Assembly: GCF_000275845.1 (NCBI RefSeq)
Contig: NW_006766884.1
Location: forward strand, 1,980,254 to 2,044,253
Length of the DNA stretch: 64,000 nucleotides
Source: Dichomitus squalens LYAD-421 SS1
Lineage: Eukaryota > Basidiomycota > Agaricomycetes > Polyporales > Polyporaceae
Reading direction: 5' to 3'
The position numbers were made by a program, and so were the translations under genes. The notes under the pieces are model-generated. The model was not told the origin of the DNA. It searched no databases and was given only the letters and a program-made list of their open reading frames with translations. The stretch's first letter is position 1, and every line of letters begins with the position of its first letter. Below, one piece after another: positions 10,408-22,000 of this stretch.

Positions 10408-12670
10408 TAGTAATCTTCTCCAAAAGTATCATTGACCCAATCGACGAACGTGAGCCATCTCTGGCGGTAGAGCGACAAAGCTCGTTGCTGCTGCTCTGGT
10501 TGGAGGCACGAATACTATTCATCCTCGTCAGCGAATAGCTATAGCAATCAACGCCAAATCTACCTTTATGCTGTCTTGGGCCATCTCTTTCAACGTGATG
10601 AGTCCAGTCACCTCGCTCGCCACAACAACCTGTATTCTCATGAACTAGCGACTTCGATACATTCAATAGGAAGACTGACCTGAAAGAAGTCGAATGAAAG
10701 GCCCATGATTCCAAACATCGCTGGGTCGTCTGAGCTTAATGCAATGTGAATGCCTTGGCTCATCAGGATGGGCAGCGGGTGCATCGGCATAGAGCCCGTG
10801 TATCGCTACCATTTGATTTAGAAGGGGTCAGGCCTCAGCGGAACGAGATGCAGTGGCGTACCAAGATTTCGTTGCTGCATCGTACGATACGGTCAGTGAA
10901 TTATGAATGAATGAAATGAAGATACGCACGAAATTGGACAGACTTCTACCGCAATCTGTCGCTCCCTGCATATTTCTAGAATCCTAGGATGTTTTACGAG
11001 AGAGAACCTGCATGATCATGTTTATTAGACACAAATTCACGGCAGAGGAAAAGCAGTGACACAAATACCCATGACCAATGCGCTTCGTCCCTAGGAGGAT
11101 AGCATCATATAGGTTCATGTCCGCCGCTGTACCATCGCCGAGAGTCTCGCCGGCGTGGAAGATGAATGGAATGTGGAGTCCAAGCTCCTTCTGCCGGCGC
11201 ACGAACTCTCTAAGCGGGGCGAAGTAGTAGATGAGCGGCTTGAGAGGATCTTCGTGTCCCACCAGATCGAATCCTACCCGACATTCTAATCAGCATGAAT
11301 GGAGAAGGTGCAGCCCAGCCCCAGCATTTCGGTCTAACCACATATCAAGTGGGGAAATTCCTGCTTGAGCGCGATACAGTCCTCAAGATACCACTCGAGC
11401 TCTTCGGGGGTGCACACTCGTAAAGTGCTGTAAATAATCTAGGACGCACTTTCAGGAAAAAGCGAATAATGAACCCTGCAAACTCACCTTAGAGCCAACG
11501 AACTCGTCCGCCCTCCCTAGCTTTGCAAGCTTGTCTTTCACATCCTGAATGACACGGTTGTACGCGATAAGCCATTCACGATGTGGGACGTTCTCTTCTC
11601 CGCCTGCATCGATCATATGTCTATGCGAAGTCCGCTGATCAGGAAACAAGGGACATTCCAAGCCAAATATCCCTCACTTGAACCAGAACGGGACACGCGG
11701 CTCCACATATGAAATGCCGTCGTCGACCGAGGACAGGAAAAACTCGCGGAGATACTCAATCCAAAGCGGGAAGTACCGCGAAAAGCCCTAGTACTCAACC
11801 CAATCACGGCCGAGTTACCAGGAGGAAGAGAAAATGTATCTACCCGAGTTACAAAGAAAGTTGACTGAAACTTCTGCCAGATCTACGGGAGAATGGACAT
11901 GAGCTCGCTACTCGGGATTGTCATATCGTACCAACCTTGTCTGTCGTATTATGCGTATGGTACGCTTCGGTGGGGTTGATCGTCAGCGCAGCGATAACCC
12001 AGTCGTCAAAGCCATCAGGACCGCCAAGGCTCGGGTCAAAGGTCTCCCTTGCACTAGCCAGCGGCACCCACGACCCGGGGGTGTATGCGTCGTCGGTGAG
12101 ACTCGTCAGTGTTGTCCACTGGCTTTCCTTCAACGGGCGGAACTCTGGCAATGTGGTCGATATGGTCTCCCTCGTGAGCCGGACATTTGTGCGCACGTGG
12201 TATGCGGGGTACTTGAAAGCCAGGCGGAGGAGCATACGAGCGTTCACTGTCGCGTCGAGGTGGGCGTGCAACAGACCGCCCTTCGGCATCTACACTCATG
12301 TATCATTTGTCTGTCAACCATGCTAGACAGATCGCCGAATTGCGCTGGTACCTTACTGATAATATTGAACAATCTCGTCTTCACAATCGTTTCGCGGGCT
12401 ACAACGCATTCGTTAGACACATGAAGGACAGCAAGATCTATGAGGTTTACCTGTTAAAAAACTCATCCCTGGAAACACATGAAGAGATCCAGGTGGGGGT
12501 GGTGCATTCGGGCCCCACACTGTCTCGTTCTCCAAGGCGCGCAACTTCCTGACTATGGCATCCGCTTTCTTCTCGGCGTCCGTAGCCTGATCGAGTGCGA
12601 GGGCATCCACTCTCAAGCTCCTGTCCTCCGCGATGAGACGGTCGCGTTCCGCCAGGTAATGAGCATCCAT
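10408..12670 (-). CDS. ADGF/ADA2-type adenosine deaminase, paralogue A
   Basis: Reading from 12670, the protein begins MDAHYLAERDRLIAED, a helical N-terminal segment typical of ADGF/CECR1 proteins. Exon 2 holds QMPKGGLLHAHLDATV with the paired metal-binding histidines. Later exons give FDLVGHEDPLKPL, the HAGETLGDGT acid-base motif, LGTKRIGHG, FSLVKHPRILEICRER, VEVCPIS-NEIL and finally SSDDPAMFG with the metal-binding aspartate. The last exon is reached by an intron after DSIK and reads YSCLQPEQ to a stop at 10408. All catalytic elements of the adenosine deaminase superfamily are present. The enzyme should deaminate adenosine or a related nucleoside. I see no signal peptide, unlike secreted animal ADA2, so a cytosolic location is more likely. 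It is the first of three same-strand paralogues. Confidence 0.88.
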
Positions 12671-13045
12671 GACTGGCCGATAGAACTGTCGAGTCGCTTC
12701 GTGTTGCTCCCGCCTATATATACGTTCAAGACGCCCTAGATATGGCTTACAAGTGCTAGGACCTAGTCATATGTTCGCTACCGCGGAGTCGGAGACGCAG
12801 ACAGAAGCACGATCGTGGAGCCGCCGCTGAATGGAGATTCAATAACGCTGCCTGATTCAGGCGTCCAAAAGGCGATCAGATAATGGGCTCTGTGACTCGA
12901 GCAGTTAGCAAATCAGTGGACGTGATCGTGAGAACGAGACGTACCTATTGACACGATCAGACTGTTGAAGTCATTTATACAACTGGGTATCTATCGATAC
13001 ATGATTGGTTCAACCGTTCAGGATTTGACGTGCATTGCACCACAT
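12671..13045. other. Promoter region of deaminase A and 3' flank of deaminase B
   Basis: A spacer between two same-strand genes. It contains a good TATA element for paralogue A and no coding signal. Confidence 0.55.
12714..12722 (-). promoter_or_regulatory. TATA box of deaminase paralogue A
   Basis: On the minus strand the sequence reads TATATATAGG about 45 bases before the start codon at 12670. Spacing and sequence fit a core-promoter TATA element for a gene with a short leader. Confidence 0.5.
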
Positions 13046-15182
13046 TCACGCACTCCTGTGCGTAGTATCGCGGTCCAGTATATCATTGATGAACTTCGCC
13101 CATTGTCTGTCCAGTATTCCAAACGCGCGCTTTTTCTCCTGGTCGCCCAAACACGAATACTGACATCTCGCGGTTAGCATCTCAGTGACTCCGACCAATG
13201 CGACACAAAGCTTGCCGTGATGCTGTCCCATACGAACTGGCGCAGGGTCGCAAGACCATTCACCTCGCTGGCGACAAAGACTTGGAAGTAGTCGAAGGAG
13301 AGACCCATGTTCCCAAACGCAGAAGGATCATCCGAACACAAGGCGACGTGAACTCCGTGATTCAGAACTGATGGCAAAGGGTGCATTGGCATGGATCCAG
13401 TGAGGCGCTTACGCAGACTTTAGCTCTTCATTCGCGGCTCCCACTACACAACGCAGACTTACGAGGATTTCGTTGCTGCTCAGGGGATGGGTCAATTCAT
13501 GAACACGCACGATGGAATTCGAAGAGCTTACGATATGGGACACATCTCGAGGCAGATGTTCCGTTCACGACACACCTTCATCACCTCTGGGTGCTTGAAG
13601 ATAGAAAACCTATCGAAATTCAGGGACATCAGTCGGGAAGAGATGGTCGCGCGGCTGTGTCCCTTACCCGTGCCCAATCCGCTTAGTCCCAAGTAGAATG
13701 GCATCATACAAGTTCATGTCTGCTTTCGTGCCATCTCCTAAAGTCTCACCAGCATGGAAGATGAACGGAATCTCGACGCCCAACTCCTGCTGCCTTGCCT
13801 TGAACCGCATGAACGGCTCGACGTAATCGATGAGCGGCTTCAGCGAATCCTCGTGCCCGACGAGGTCAAACCCGGCAACGAGGTGCGGGAACTCTTGCTT
13901 CAACGCTAAACAGTCTTCGAGGTACCACTCAAGCTCGTCGAGGGTCAGTTCGCGCATCGTCGAATAGATGATCTTCGAGCCGACGAACTCGTCGGCACGG
14001 CCCTGCGCGGCGAGGTCCGCCTTGATATCGGCAAGGATACTTTCATAGATCTGGAACCAGACGCGGTGGGGGACGTTCTCGACGCCGTCCTCGCCGACCA
14101 TGTATCTATTGCGACGGGCAAGGCTTACAGTCAGAGTCGTGGAGTCGGAGGCACAAGTATAGGAGACATACTTGTACCAGAAGAGGATGCGCGGCTCGAC
14201 GTAGGAAATGCCGTCGTCGACTGATGATAGCAGAAATTCGCGGATGTACTCCTTGAAGATGGGGACGTAGCGGAAAAGGCCCTAGCCGCCAAAGTCCGGT
14301 AAACCCGGGCACCAAAGAATATGGACACGGGGCATCGCTTACATCGGAAACACCAAATATGCTCTCAAACTTATCCCAGATCTGAGCAGCAATAGTATGA
14401 GCACGCTCTACGAGGACGGGCGATGAGTTCTGAAAACGCACCCGGTCCGTAGTATTATGAGTACCGTACGCTTCGGAGGGGTCAATGGTGAGAGCGCCAG
14501 TTACCCAGCGATCGAAACCTTCTGGACCACCCAACGCCTCACTGAAGGTACTCCGCGCATTATGGATGGGGACCCAAGAGCCGGCAACATAGCCTGCTTC
14601 TGTGACGCTGGCAGACGTCGTCCACTCGGTTTGAGGTAGCGCACGGAACTCGGGTGGAACCGTCTTCAAGTTACCGAGAGTGAGGTTACCCGGAGCACGT
14701 ATATGAACCGCAGGCTGCGAAAGTGCAAGCCGGAGCAGAACGTCGGGACGGACGGTAGCATCGAGATGTGCATGAAGGAGACCGCCTTTGGGCATCTGAG
14801 ACGCGCGGCTACCAATGAGTTTCACGGAGGCTGCTTTCAGCCAACTGTTGCCCGGACCTTGCTCAAGATGTCAAACAGTTTGGTGGTTATGATTGTCTGG
14901 CGAGCTAGATGAGATGGGTTCGGTCAGCATCGTCACACGACGCATCCCGATTCACTCACCTGTCAGGAACTCCATGCCGGGAAACATCTGCTTGGATCCA
15001 TGGTAGTGCTCCACATTGAGTTCGTGTCCCCATATCGTCCTTGCTTCAGTCTTGCGAATGCTTCTTAGGATCTCGTCCGCTCTATGCTCGTCTGAAGAGA
15101 GAACCCCTGCAGCAGCACGATCAGGTCTCAAAGACTGGTCTTGTTGGATGAACTCCTCGCGTCGTTTCAGATATTCGTCCAT
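13046..15182 (-). CDS. ADGF/ADA2-type adenosine deaminase, paralogue B
   Basis: I chose the ATG at 15182 because MDEYLKRREEFIQQD aligns with the starts of the sister genes; an in-frame ATG lies 15 bases upstream. The order of motifs is QMPKGGLLHAHLDATV, the conserved WVPIHNARSTF region, FDLVGHEDSLKPL, HAGETLGDGT, LGTKRIGHG, FSIFKHPEVMKVC, EMCPIS, NEIL and CSDDPSAFG. All metal-binding and acid-base residues expected in this superfamily are present. The last intron seems to use a GC donor: after DSIT the intron starts gcaagc and ends at gtcag, joining to YSCLGDQEKKRAF; the sister genes use GT at the same place. The start faces the Csm1/Pcs1 gene across 193 bases. No signal peptide is seen. Confidence 0.87.
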
Positions 15183-15375
15183 CCTGATGTCAGTCAAATG
15201 AGGCGACGGGCGGGGTCAACCAGAGTTTGAGACAGAAGGAACATGTTGATTCGAGACGCCACCGTTGAGGACGTGATCATGCCGGGAAGCGTGCACTCGG
15301 TTACAGGCGCCCGTGTCCCACCGCGTTGTTTACGGGCCAAACAAAGGCGCGCGAACGCAAGACCCGACAGCCACC
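15183..15375. promoter_or_regulatory. Short divergent promoter between deaminase B and the Csm1/Pcs1 gene
   Basis: Two start codons face away from each other with only 193 bases between, so both core promoters and leaders must fit here or overlap. No clear TATA element was seen. Shared control is possible but not shown. Confidence 0.5.
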
Positions 15376-17252
15376 ATGTCCGACATCTCAGACGACGACC
15401 TCGGTATGTTTCTCCTCCTTCTACGCGTAGCCGAGGACTCCTGAATATGGATGAAGGAGCGCGCCCCGCTAGCTGACAACTACGGCCCCACGACCCCTGC
15501 GCCCGTCCACACAAAGGCGGCGGCAGCATCACGCGCACGCGCCGGTGGCGCCTCTGGCAAGCCTGTCGCGGGTCCTTCCACTAAGCCCCAACCTAAGGCT
15601 GCTGTGTCGAAGAAGGGCGTAAGCAAGCCTACGAATGCTATTGAACTGGACGATGACGACTCGGAGGGTGTTGTGTTTGTGGAGGAGGCGCAGACGAAGA
15701 AGCAGAGGAAGAGCAGTGAGGCCGAGGTCGTAGCCATGCCGGGACCCACGAAGGGCGCGTCGAAGAAAGCTCCTGTACGTGGTGCCTCTGCTGTGAATGG
15801 AACGTCTAAGGCGGCCGCGGCCGCGGCAAAAGGGAAGGCGAGGGCGGATCCCTCGCCCGCGGATGGTGACGCCATGGAGGTAGAAGAGGACACTGCAGCT
15901 CAAGTGGATGAGGAGGGGTCGGCCGAGCAGCCACCACCACGTTCTGGCGTGCGGGGCGGGAGCAAACAACCGCTACTGAGAGGGAAGAATACGATGACCG
16001 CCGCTGCCGCCTCTCGCCTAGCGAAGGAAAACCAAAGACTTCTCCGGGACATGGACAGATTACGCGCGGAACTCGAGCAAATGCGAACGAACAACAAGGA
16101 GGTAAACGTGACAATCGCCTTTACAGCGAGCGTGTAACTGAGTATGCGTCTCTGAACAGAGAGAGAAGCTTCAAGAAAGGCTCGAGGCATCGTTCGACGA
16201 GATGATCCAACGGCGCACCACGGATGCGGAGGAGATCAAGAACGACGTGGAAGCGCGTCACAAGGAAGAGATCCAGCGTAGGTCGTAAACTTCTGTGTCC
16301 ATCCACCCCAGTTCACGCTTGCCCTAAAGGGAAAGACAGTCTCATCCAAGAACTCACTGGGCAGCTATCAAAACAGTCGCCCTCGAGTTCCAGCCAATCC
16401 TGGACCCTACACTTCCTAACTCGAGAGGCCGCCGAGGAGGAGAAGCGTGCGCTGCGAGATGAGAACACCCGACTGAAAGACGTCATCAAGCAACACAACG
16501 CGGTCATCGGCGCGAAAGACCAGCAAATCGCGGATCTTAAGCAGGAAGGTGCGCAGCGCCCAGCTAGTCTCGTGCCTCTACGAGAGTTGCTCACCTCTCC
16601 CAAAGTGGATCTCACGAAGAAGGAGCTTCAGGCGGAGATCGAGCGGTCGAACCAACTCGCGTCCCGCTCAGCGACTATACCTGCCTCAGTCGTCCCCAAT
16701 GGTACCAAAGCAGTTCGGGGGCCCGCAAATAACTTGCCTGTTATCAAGCTCTACGAGGACATGACGAACGTCCTCGTCACCAGCGTACAGAAAGAGCCAT
16801 CAGTGGATTGGCCGGGCATCGACGAGGACGTGATATCTTGCATATATACCTACGAAAACAAGGACGAGAATATCACCTTTTGTATGCATCGCCCTTTTAT
16901 TTCTGCTTCGTGCGCTGGGATTTGTGACAGTAGCTCACCCGTCTCAACGTGTCTCGCAGCTCTCAATTTCATGCTGCGCAACCAGTTCGATCGCCCAGAG
17001 AACTATTCGGGCAAGGAGGCGCTCCCGAAGGACAAGCTCGTCGAGAAGGTCAAGTACATCCCGAGGAACCTCGAGTTGGAGAGGCCCGACTATGTCGAGC
17101 GCCTCCAGTTCTTCAAGGAGCCGTTCATGTTCGCGCGTGACCAGATGACCGTCTTCCTCAAGACGCTCACAGATACGGTCTCGGGTATATTCGAGAGCGA
17201 GGACGGCGGAGATGAGCCTGGTGGGGCGGACGAGCCTATCGTCGTGGATTAG
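15376..17252 (+). CDS. PCS1: Monopolin-type chromosome segregation protein (Csm1/Pcs1)
   Basis: It starts MSDISDDDL; the first intron runs to an acceptor at 15471-15472 and restores the frame as LADNYGPTTPAP. The N-terminal third is basic, alanine/lysine-rich and likely disordered. A long coiled coil follows (SRLAKENQRLLRDMDRLRAE, then EKLQERLEASFDEM and more heptads to about 16660). The C-terminal globular part starts at VIKLYEDMTNVLV and continues through the CIYTYENKDENITF and LNFMLRN segments, ending with an acidic tail. This layout (coiled coil plus small RWD-like C-terminal domain) is that of Csm1/Pcs1 (PF12539), a kinetochore/nucleolar protein that helps mono-orient kinetochores in yeast meiosis or prevents merotelic attachment in fission yeast. 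The gene lies on the plus strand between two minus-strand deaminase paralogues. Confidence 0.82.
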
Positions 17253-17730
17253 GGAGCAGGGCGCGTCTGTCGTTGAATACGATGTCGTGTTTTGATTAGT
17301 GTGTATCTCTCCGTCGTCGTTAATTCTCATCATCTGGACCATCATTTCCTCGTCGCATGCAAAAACCTGCTTGTGAGGACAGACTTGCAGAATGATTGAG
17401 GGTCCTGGATGCGAAACTGGTCAAGGCCGTGGCGCAAGTCGCGGGGAGATAGTGGCACACTGACCACAGAGGTAACGCCTCTAATTCTAGTATCCTCGGA
17501 AACAAAGTTGTAGCATTCGAATAGCTGCATCATCGAGTCTAGGCGTTCGCTGTCGCGTATCATATAGTACAAGGGTGCCATGAACTGAGACGAGGCATTC
17601 TGTTCGTGCCTATCGGGCAGTCGATGGCTCTAGCGCATACAGCCCACCCCACAGAACGCCCCGGAGCTGTCCAAGTCGGGGCCACCAGAGGATACAGCGT
17701 GATGTCAGTCAGCTGCATACCACCGCTTGC
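17253..17730. other. Convergent spacer between Csm1/Pcs1 and deaminase C
   Basis: Two genes converge here. The minus strand has a 79-codon frame (17342-17581) with fairly protein-like composition but no recognised domain and no link to deaminase C, which has its own stop at 17731. I do not annotate it as a gene. Confidence 0.45.
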
Positions 17731-19891
17731 TCAAGGCTGCCCTCTCGCAGAGTCTTTGCCATACTTGTCGAGAATAAACTTCACAAAGGTGTTCCACTGC
17801 CCTTCCAGCATAGCGAAGGCGTGCCCCTTCTCGTCTTCGTCCAGGCCGGAGTACTTCTCGGGTTTTTTTTGAGATCATCGGGGTCATAGAGGATTGAGAA
17901 ATGAGTGGCGATAGCTTACCCGGATACTATCCCACACAAGCTCTCGAAGCGTCCCGAGGCCATGGATATCGCTCGCGACGAATATCTTGGGCATTCAATG
18001 TCAGTGTATGGGTGCAAGTAGCGACAAAGGGCGTGGATACCTGGAAGAAGTCGAAGGAAAGCCCCATGTTACCAAACACGGCCGGGTCATCCGAGCATAG
18101 GGCAACGTGGACGCCTTGGTTCATGAGTGCAGGCAGGGGATGCATCGGCATGGAGCCGCAGTAACGCTGCACGGCCACGTCAGTCACTGCAGCCATGCAT
18201 ACGTCTCATCGTAGTTCCGTACCAATATCTCATTGCTTGAATGCAACGACAAGTCAGCGACCGTCGTGTATGCCAGTGAAGTTAAGGGAGTCGGGCACTT
18301 ACGATATAGGGCAGACCTCGACGCAGATCTTCTGCTCCTTGCACAGCTCCATCAGTCGCGGGTGCTTGATGAGCGAGAAGCTACGCAGGGTCGCATAAGC
18401 CTCCGGCATTGTCCAGCAGAGGCAAGCCTGAAAGAATACTGACCCGTGCCCTATGCGCTTCGTCCCTAACAAAATCGCATCATACAAATTCATGTCTGCC
18501 GCGCTCCCATCTCCAAGGGTCTCCCCTGCATGGAACACGAACGGGACATGCACCCCCAGCTCCTTCTGCTTCTCCAAAAACTTGAGGAAGGGCTCCGCAT
18601 AATAAATCAACGGCTTCAGCGAGTCCTCGTGCCCGACGAGGTCGAACCCCGCAATGAGGTGCGGGAAATCGCGCTTGAGCGCGAGGCAGTTATCGAGGTG
18701 CCATTCCATGTCCTCGAGGGACAGGTTGCGCACGACCGAGTAGATGAGCTTGGACCCGAGGAACACGGAGGGGTCGCGGAGCGTAGACTTCACGGAGGCG
18801 ATAACGCGGTCATAGACGCGGAGCCACTCGTGGTGGGGGACGTTCTTCTTGCCATCCGCGCCGATCATGAATCTTTTGGGTTCGGTTCGCGGATCAGGAT
18901 AGCTAGGACGAGGCAAGATGCGGGGATCTACCGAGGCTTACTTTTCACCGAACATGTAGCGCGGCTCCGTGTAAGAGATGCCGTCCTCCAAGGAGGAGAG
19001 GAAAACCTCGCGGACATACTCCTCCCAAAGCGGGAGAAAGAAGATTAGTCCCTGCGGAATGCGGGTAGACATCAGATGATGGAGTGTAGGCACTTATTGG
19101 ATGGCATTGAACGCACCTGAGAAACCATAGACGTCGCGTAGAACTTGGACCAAATCTTGTCCGGGGAGTTGTGAGTGCCGTAAGCCTCAGATGGGTTGAT
19201 AACCATCCAGTCCGTCACCCAGCGATCGAAGCCCTCGGGGCCGCCTAATGCCTCGCTGAAGTTCTTGCGCGCCCTCTGGATAGGGACCCACGAATCTGGT
19301 ACGTAGAGTGGGTCGGTGAGGCTGGCGTGCGTCGTCCACTTGTCCTGGGGGAGAGCCCGGAAGATTGGGAGCACCGTCGTGAGGTTATCGGCGGTCAGTA
19401 GAGCAGAGGTGCGGACGTGCATGGCAGGGTACTTGAGCCCCATCCGGAGCACTTTGTCCACTTGAACGACCATACCTAGGTGGAGGTGTAGGAGCCCTCC
19501 TTTGGGCATCTGCGATTTCAAAATGAGCAAAACGTTTAAGTTCGAGAAATCACCTGGAGACGAGAACAAACATGGCTCAGAATGTCATATACTTTGGTGC
19601 CGACTATCTTTTCGCGAGCTACAGGGTGCGCTCAGCGCCCTTTCTGGTTCGTATTGATCCTTGCGGGACAGATGACTTACAGGTCAGGAACTCCATGCCT
19701 GGAAAGAGCTGTTCTGAACCATGTAGCTGCTGCTTGCCCCAGATACTTTCGCCCTCGTCCTTGCGGATACGCCGGATAAGCTCGTCGGCACGAAGTTCAT
19801 CAGGAGATGACCTGTATACGGCATTTCGGTCTACTCTCCTCGCGCGATCCTCCTGGATGAGATTTTGTCGCTTGGCCAGGTACTCTTCCAT
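17731..19891 (-). CDS. ADGF/ADA2-type adenosine deaminase, paralogue C
   Basis: It begins MEEYLAKRQNLIQEDR, like its sisters. Motifs in order: QMPKGGLLHLHLGMVV, WVPIQRARKNF, FDLVGHEDSLKPL, HVPFVFHAGETLGDG, LGTKRIGHG, FSLIKHPRLMELCKEQ, VEVCPIS, GSMPMHPLPALMNQG, CSDDPAVFG, and a last exon YSGLDEDEKGHAF to the stop at 17731. The two histidines of the first motif are kept, but the aspartate after them, present as HAHLDA in copies A and B, is glycine here. In classical adenosine deaminases this aspartate contacts the ribose, so substrate preference may differ. The frame is otherwise intact and conserved, so I treat it as a working, possibly specialised, enzyme. It stands apart from the other two copies because the Csm1/Pcs1 gene lies between. 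Confidence 0.87.
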
Positions 19892-20460
19892 GGCGGGAGC
19901 GCACGAAATCTCGATACGGACTTGAGCTGCTGATTTTTGACGTACGCCTATGCACCTAGACGAGTGCTAGGGGTCATCGACATCTTAGATCATAACCGGA
20001 TGCCTGAGTTGAAAGCATGATGTGAATGTGGACAAGAAGTTGACCGCAGCGTCATGTGCCGCGGCATCTCCCGCCACAACAATTCTGAGAGGGATAGTGG
20101 CCATTAGAGTGAGCTCGGAGGAACGTAGTAGATATTGGGTGCAGGATTAAGGAAGAATTGACTGATCTGTATGCATTGCACGAGTCGTAGCTTGTCGCTT
20201 GTAGCCGCGAGCTCGCTGAGGGAGCTATGGAAGATGAGGCGCCGGTTCGCGTGGCACGTGGAATTGGAGTGACTCGATCTCCTCGATCGAGATTTTGTCC
20301 TGATCGCGTCTCCCGCGAGCGGCGAGCCTGACCTGCCACAATTGCCGAGAACTCTTCCTCCCTACAAGACCATCGTCTCCTACCCTAGTACAAACGGTTC
20401 ATTCTGTCCTACAACAAAGCATCACGCTCTATCTGACAGCAAGAAGCCCTAGTACCATCC
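19892..20460. other. Divergent intergenic region between deaminase C and eIF2B beta
   Basis: Two start codons face away across 569 bases, so the stretch must hold both promoters. No coding signal and no clear TATA element were found. Confidence 0.5.
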
Positions 20461-22000
20461 ATGGCACCCGATCCAACCCCCATCCCTGGCCACAAAGCCG
20501 TAGAAACTCTGGTGGCCAAGCTCCGGAGACGGTGCGAGGCCCTGTATGCGCGATTGCTTCATCGGAACACTCATGAGGACCTCTCTATTGCCCAGACAAA
20601 TCGTTGGCTCTCGACAGGCCGCTTTAGAGACGGTGCTCGTCCTCAGACAGGTCGTGTCCAAAGCACGCTTCTCGAATATCCAGCAGCTCATCGTTATCAT
20701 CCGTGAAGCCGGACGGAGACTAGTAGAGGCTCAGCCCAAGGGTATGTACTTTGTCTCCGTCATCCTTCACGTCGCCAAACCCCAAAGACCATCGTGTCCA
20801 CGCGCGTACTCATGGGCCTGAGTGATGAGCTGAGATCTTGATCGACTGCAGAACACACAGTCGGAAACACCGTTAGACGCGTCCTCCACAACATCCGCGA
20901 AGAGTACCATTCCGCAGTCAAAGTTTCTGCTCCCACATCGTCGCGTAACGTCTACACAATCAGCAAATTCGTTCTGCAAGGACAACCTCGCAAGCAAACG
21001 GTCGGTGCACCCAAATCCGAGACTACCGCCACGCTGAAGGAGGATGACCCTGATGACCCCGACTCTTTCGCGCGGGGAATCAAGCCAATCCTAATGGAGG
21101 CGATTCAGGATGTGCTCGACGAGCTCGAGACTGTCTACGACAATGTCTCAAAAACTGCGAAGGATCACATACACTCCGAGTACGCATCTCACCTCACTGT
21201 TTTTCCATGGCTGTTCTCCCTAAACCAGACCGTACTGACGTCATAGTATTTAGCGAAATCATCCTCACGATTGGACACTCAAGGACCGTCGAGGCGTTCC
21301 TCAAGTCCGCGGGCCACACCCGCAACTACACCGTCATAGTCGCGGAGACCGCGCCCTCGTACTCGGGGCACGACATGGCGCGCGCCCTCTCCGCCGCGGG
21401 CATCTCCACCTTCCTCGTCCCTGACTCGTCCATATACGCGATCATGTCCCGCGTGAACAAAATCATCCTCGGGGCGCACGCGATCCTCGCAAATGGGGGG
21501 CTCGTCGCGATCACGGGCTCTCTCCTCGCCGCGACCGCCGCCCGCGCACACTCGACGCCCGTGGTCGTGTGCGCGGGGCAGTTCAAGCTCACCCCGTTGT
21601 GGAATCTCTACCACGACTATGGCGCGCTGGACTTTGCGGACCCGAGCAGCGTGCTGGGGTTCGAGGAGGGAAAGCTCGTCGAGCGCGTCGACGTCGTGAA
21701 CCCGTACTATGATTACGTCGGTCCAGAGCTCGTAGACGTGTTCATCACCAACGAGTGCGTCCCTCGCTGTCATTTACGCCTGTCCCGACTGATGGTCTAT
21801 TGTCTCGCAGCGGCGACCATCCGCCATCTTCCGTCTACCGGTGAGTCACTCCCTTCTCCCTGTCGTTGCAGGTCCCACGAGGCCATGGACTGCCTCGGGC
21901 TTCTGTGCGACAATGACGGACGGACGCTGATCATTGTTGTAATCCCCGTCCTCGCAGGCTGATCAAGGAGACGTACGATGACGACGACCACGAGCTATAG
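20461..22000 (+). CDS. GCD7: Translation initiation factor eIF2B, beta subunit
   Basis: The gene has several short introns. Exon 1 gives HKAVETLVAKLRRR; after a 45-base intron the frame continues IVGSRQAALETVLVLRQVVS and IIREAGRRLVEAQPK, then HTVGNTVRRVLHNIREEYH, matching the N-terminal helices of eIF2B beta. The C-terminal Rossmann-like half reads EIILTIGHSRTVEAFLK, YTVIVAETAPSYSGH, VDVFITN, and ends with VYRLIKETYDDDDHEL. eIF2B is the guanine nucleotide exchange factor for eIF2 and the target of the integrated stress response; beta belongs to the regulatory alpha-beta-delta subcomplex. The GC content rises strongly through the last large exon. The family call is very secure. Confidence 0.92.

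Noticed and set aside
21279..21773. 164-codon minus-strand frame
   Set aside because: It lies wholly opposite the eIF2B beta coding exon and is its antisense shadow.
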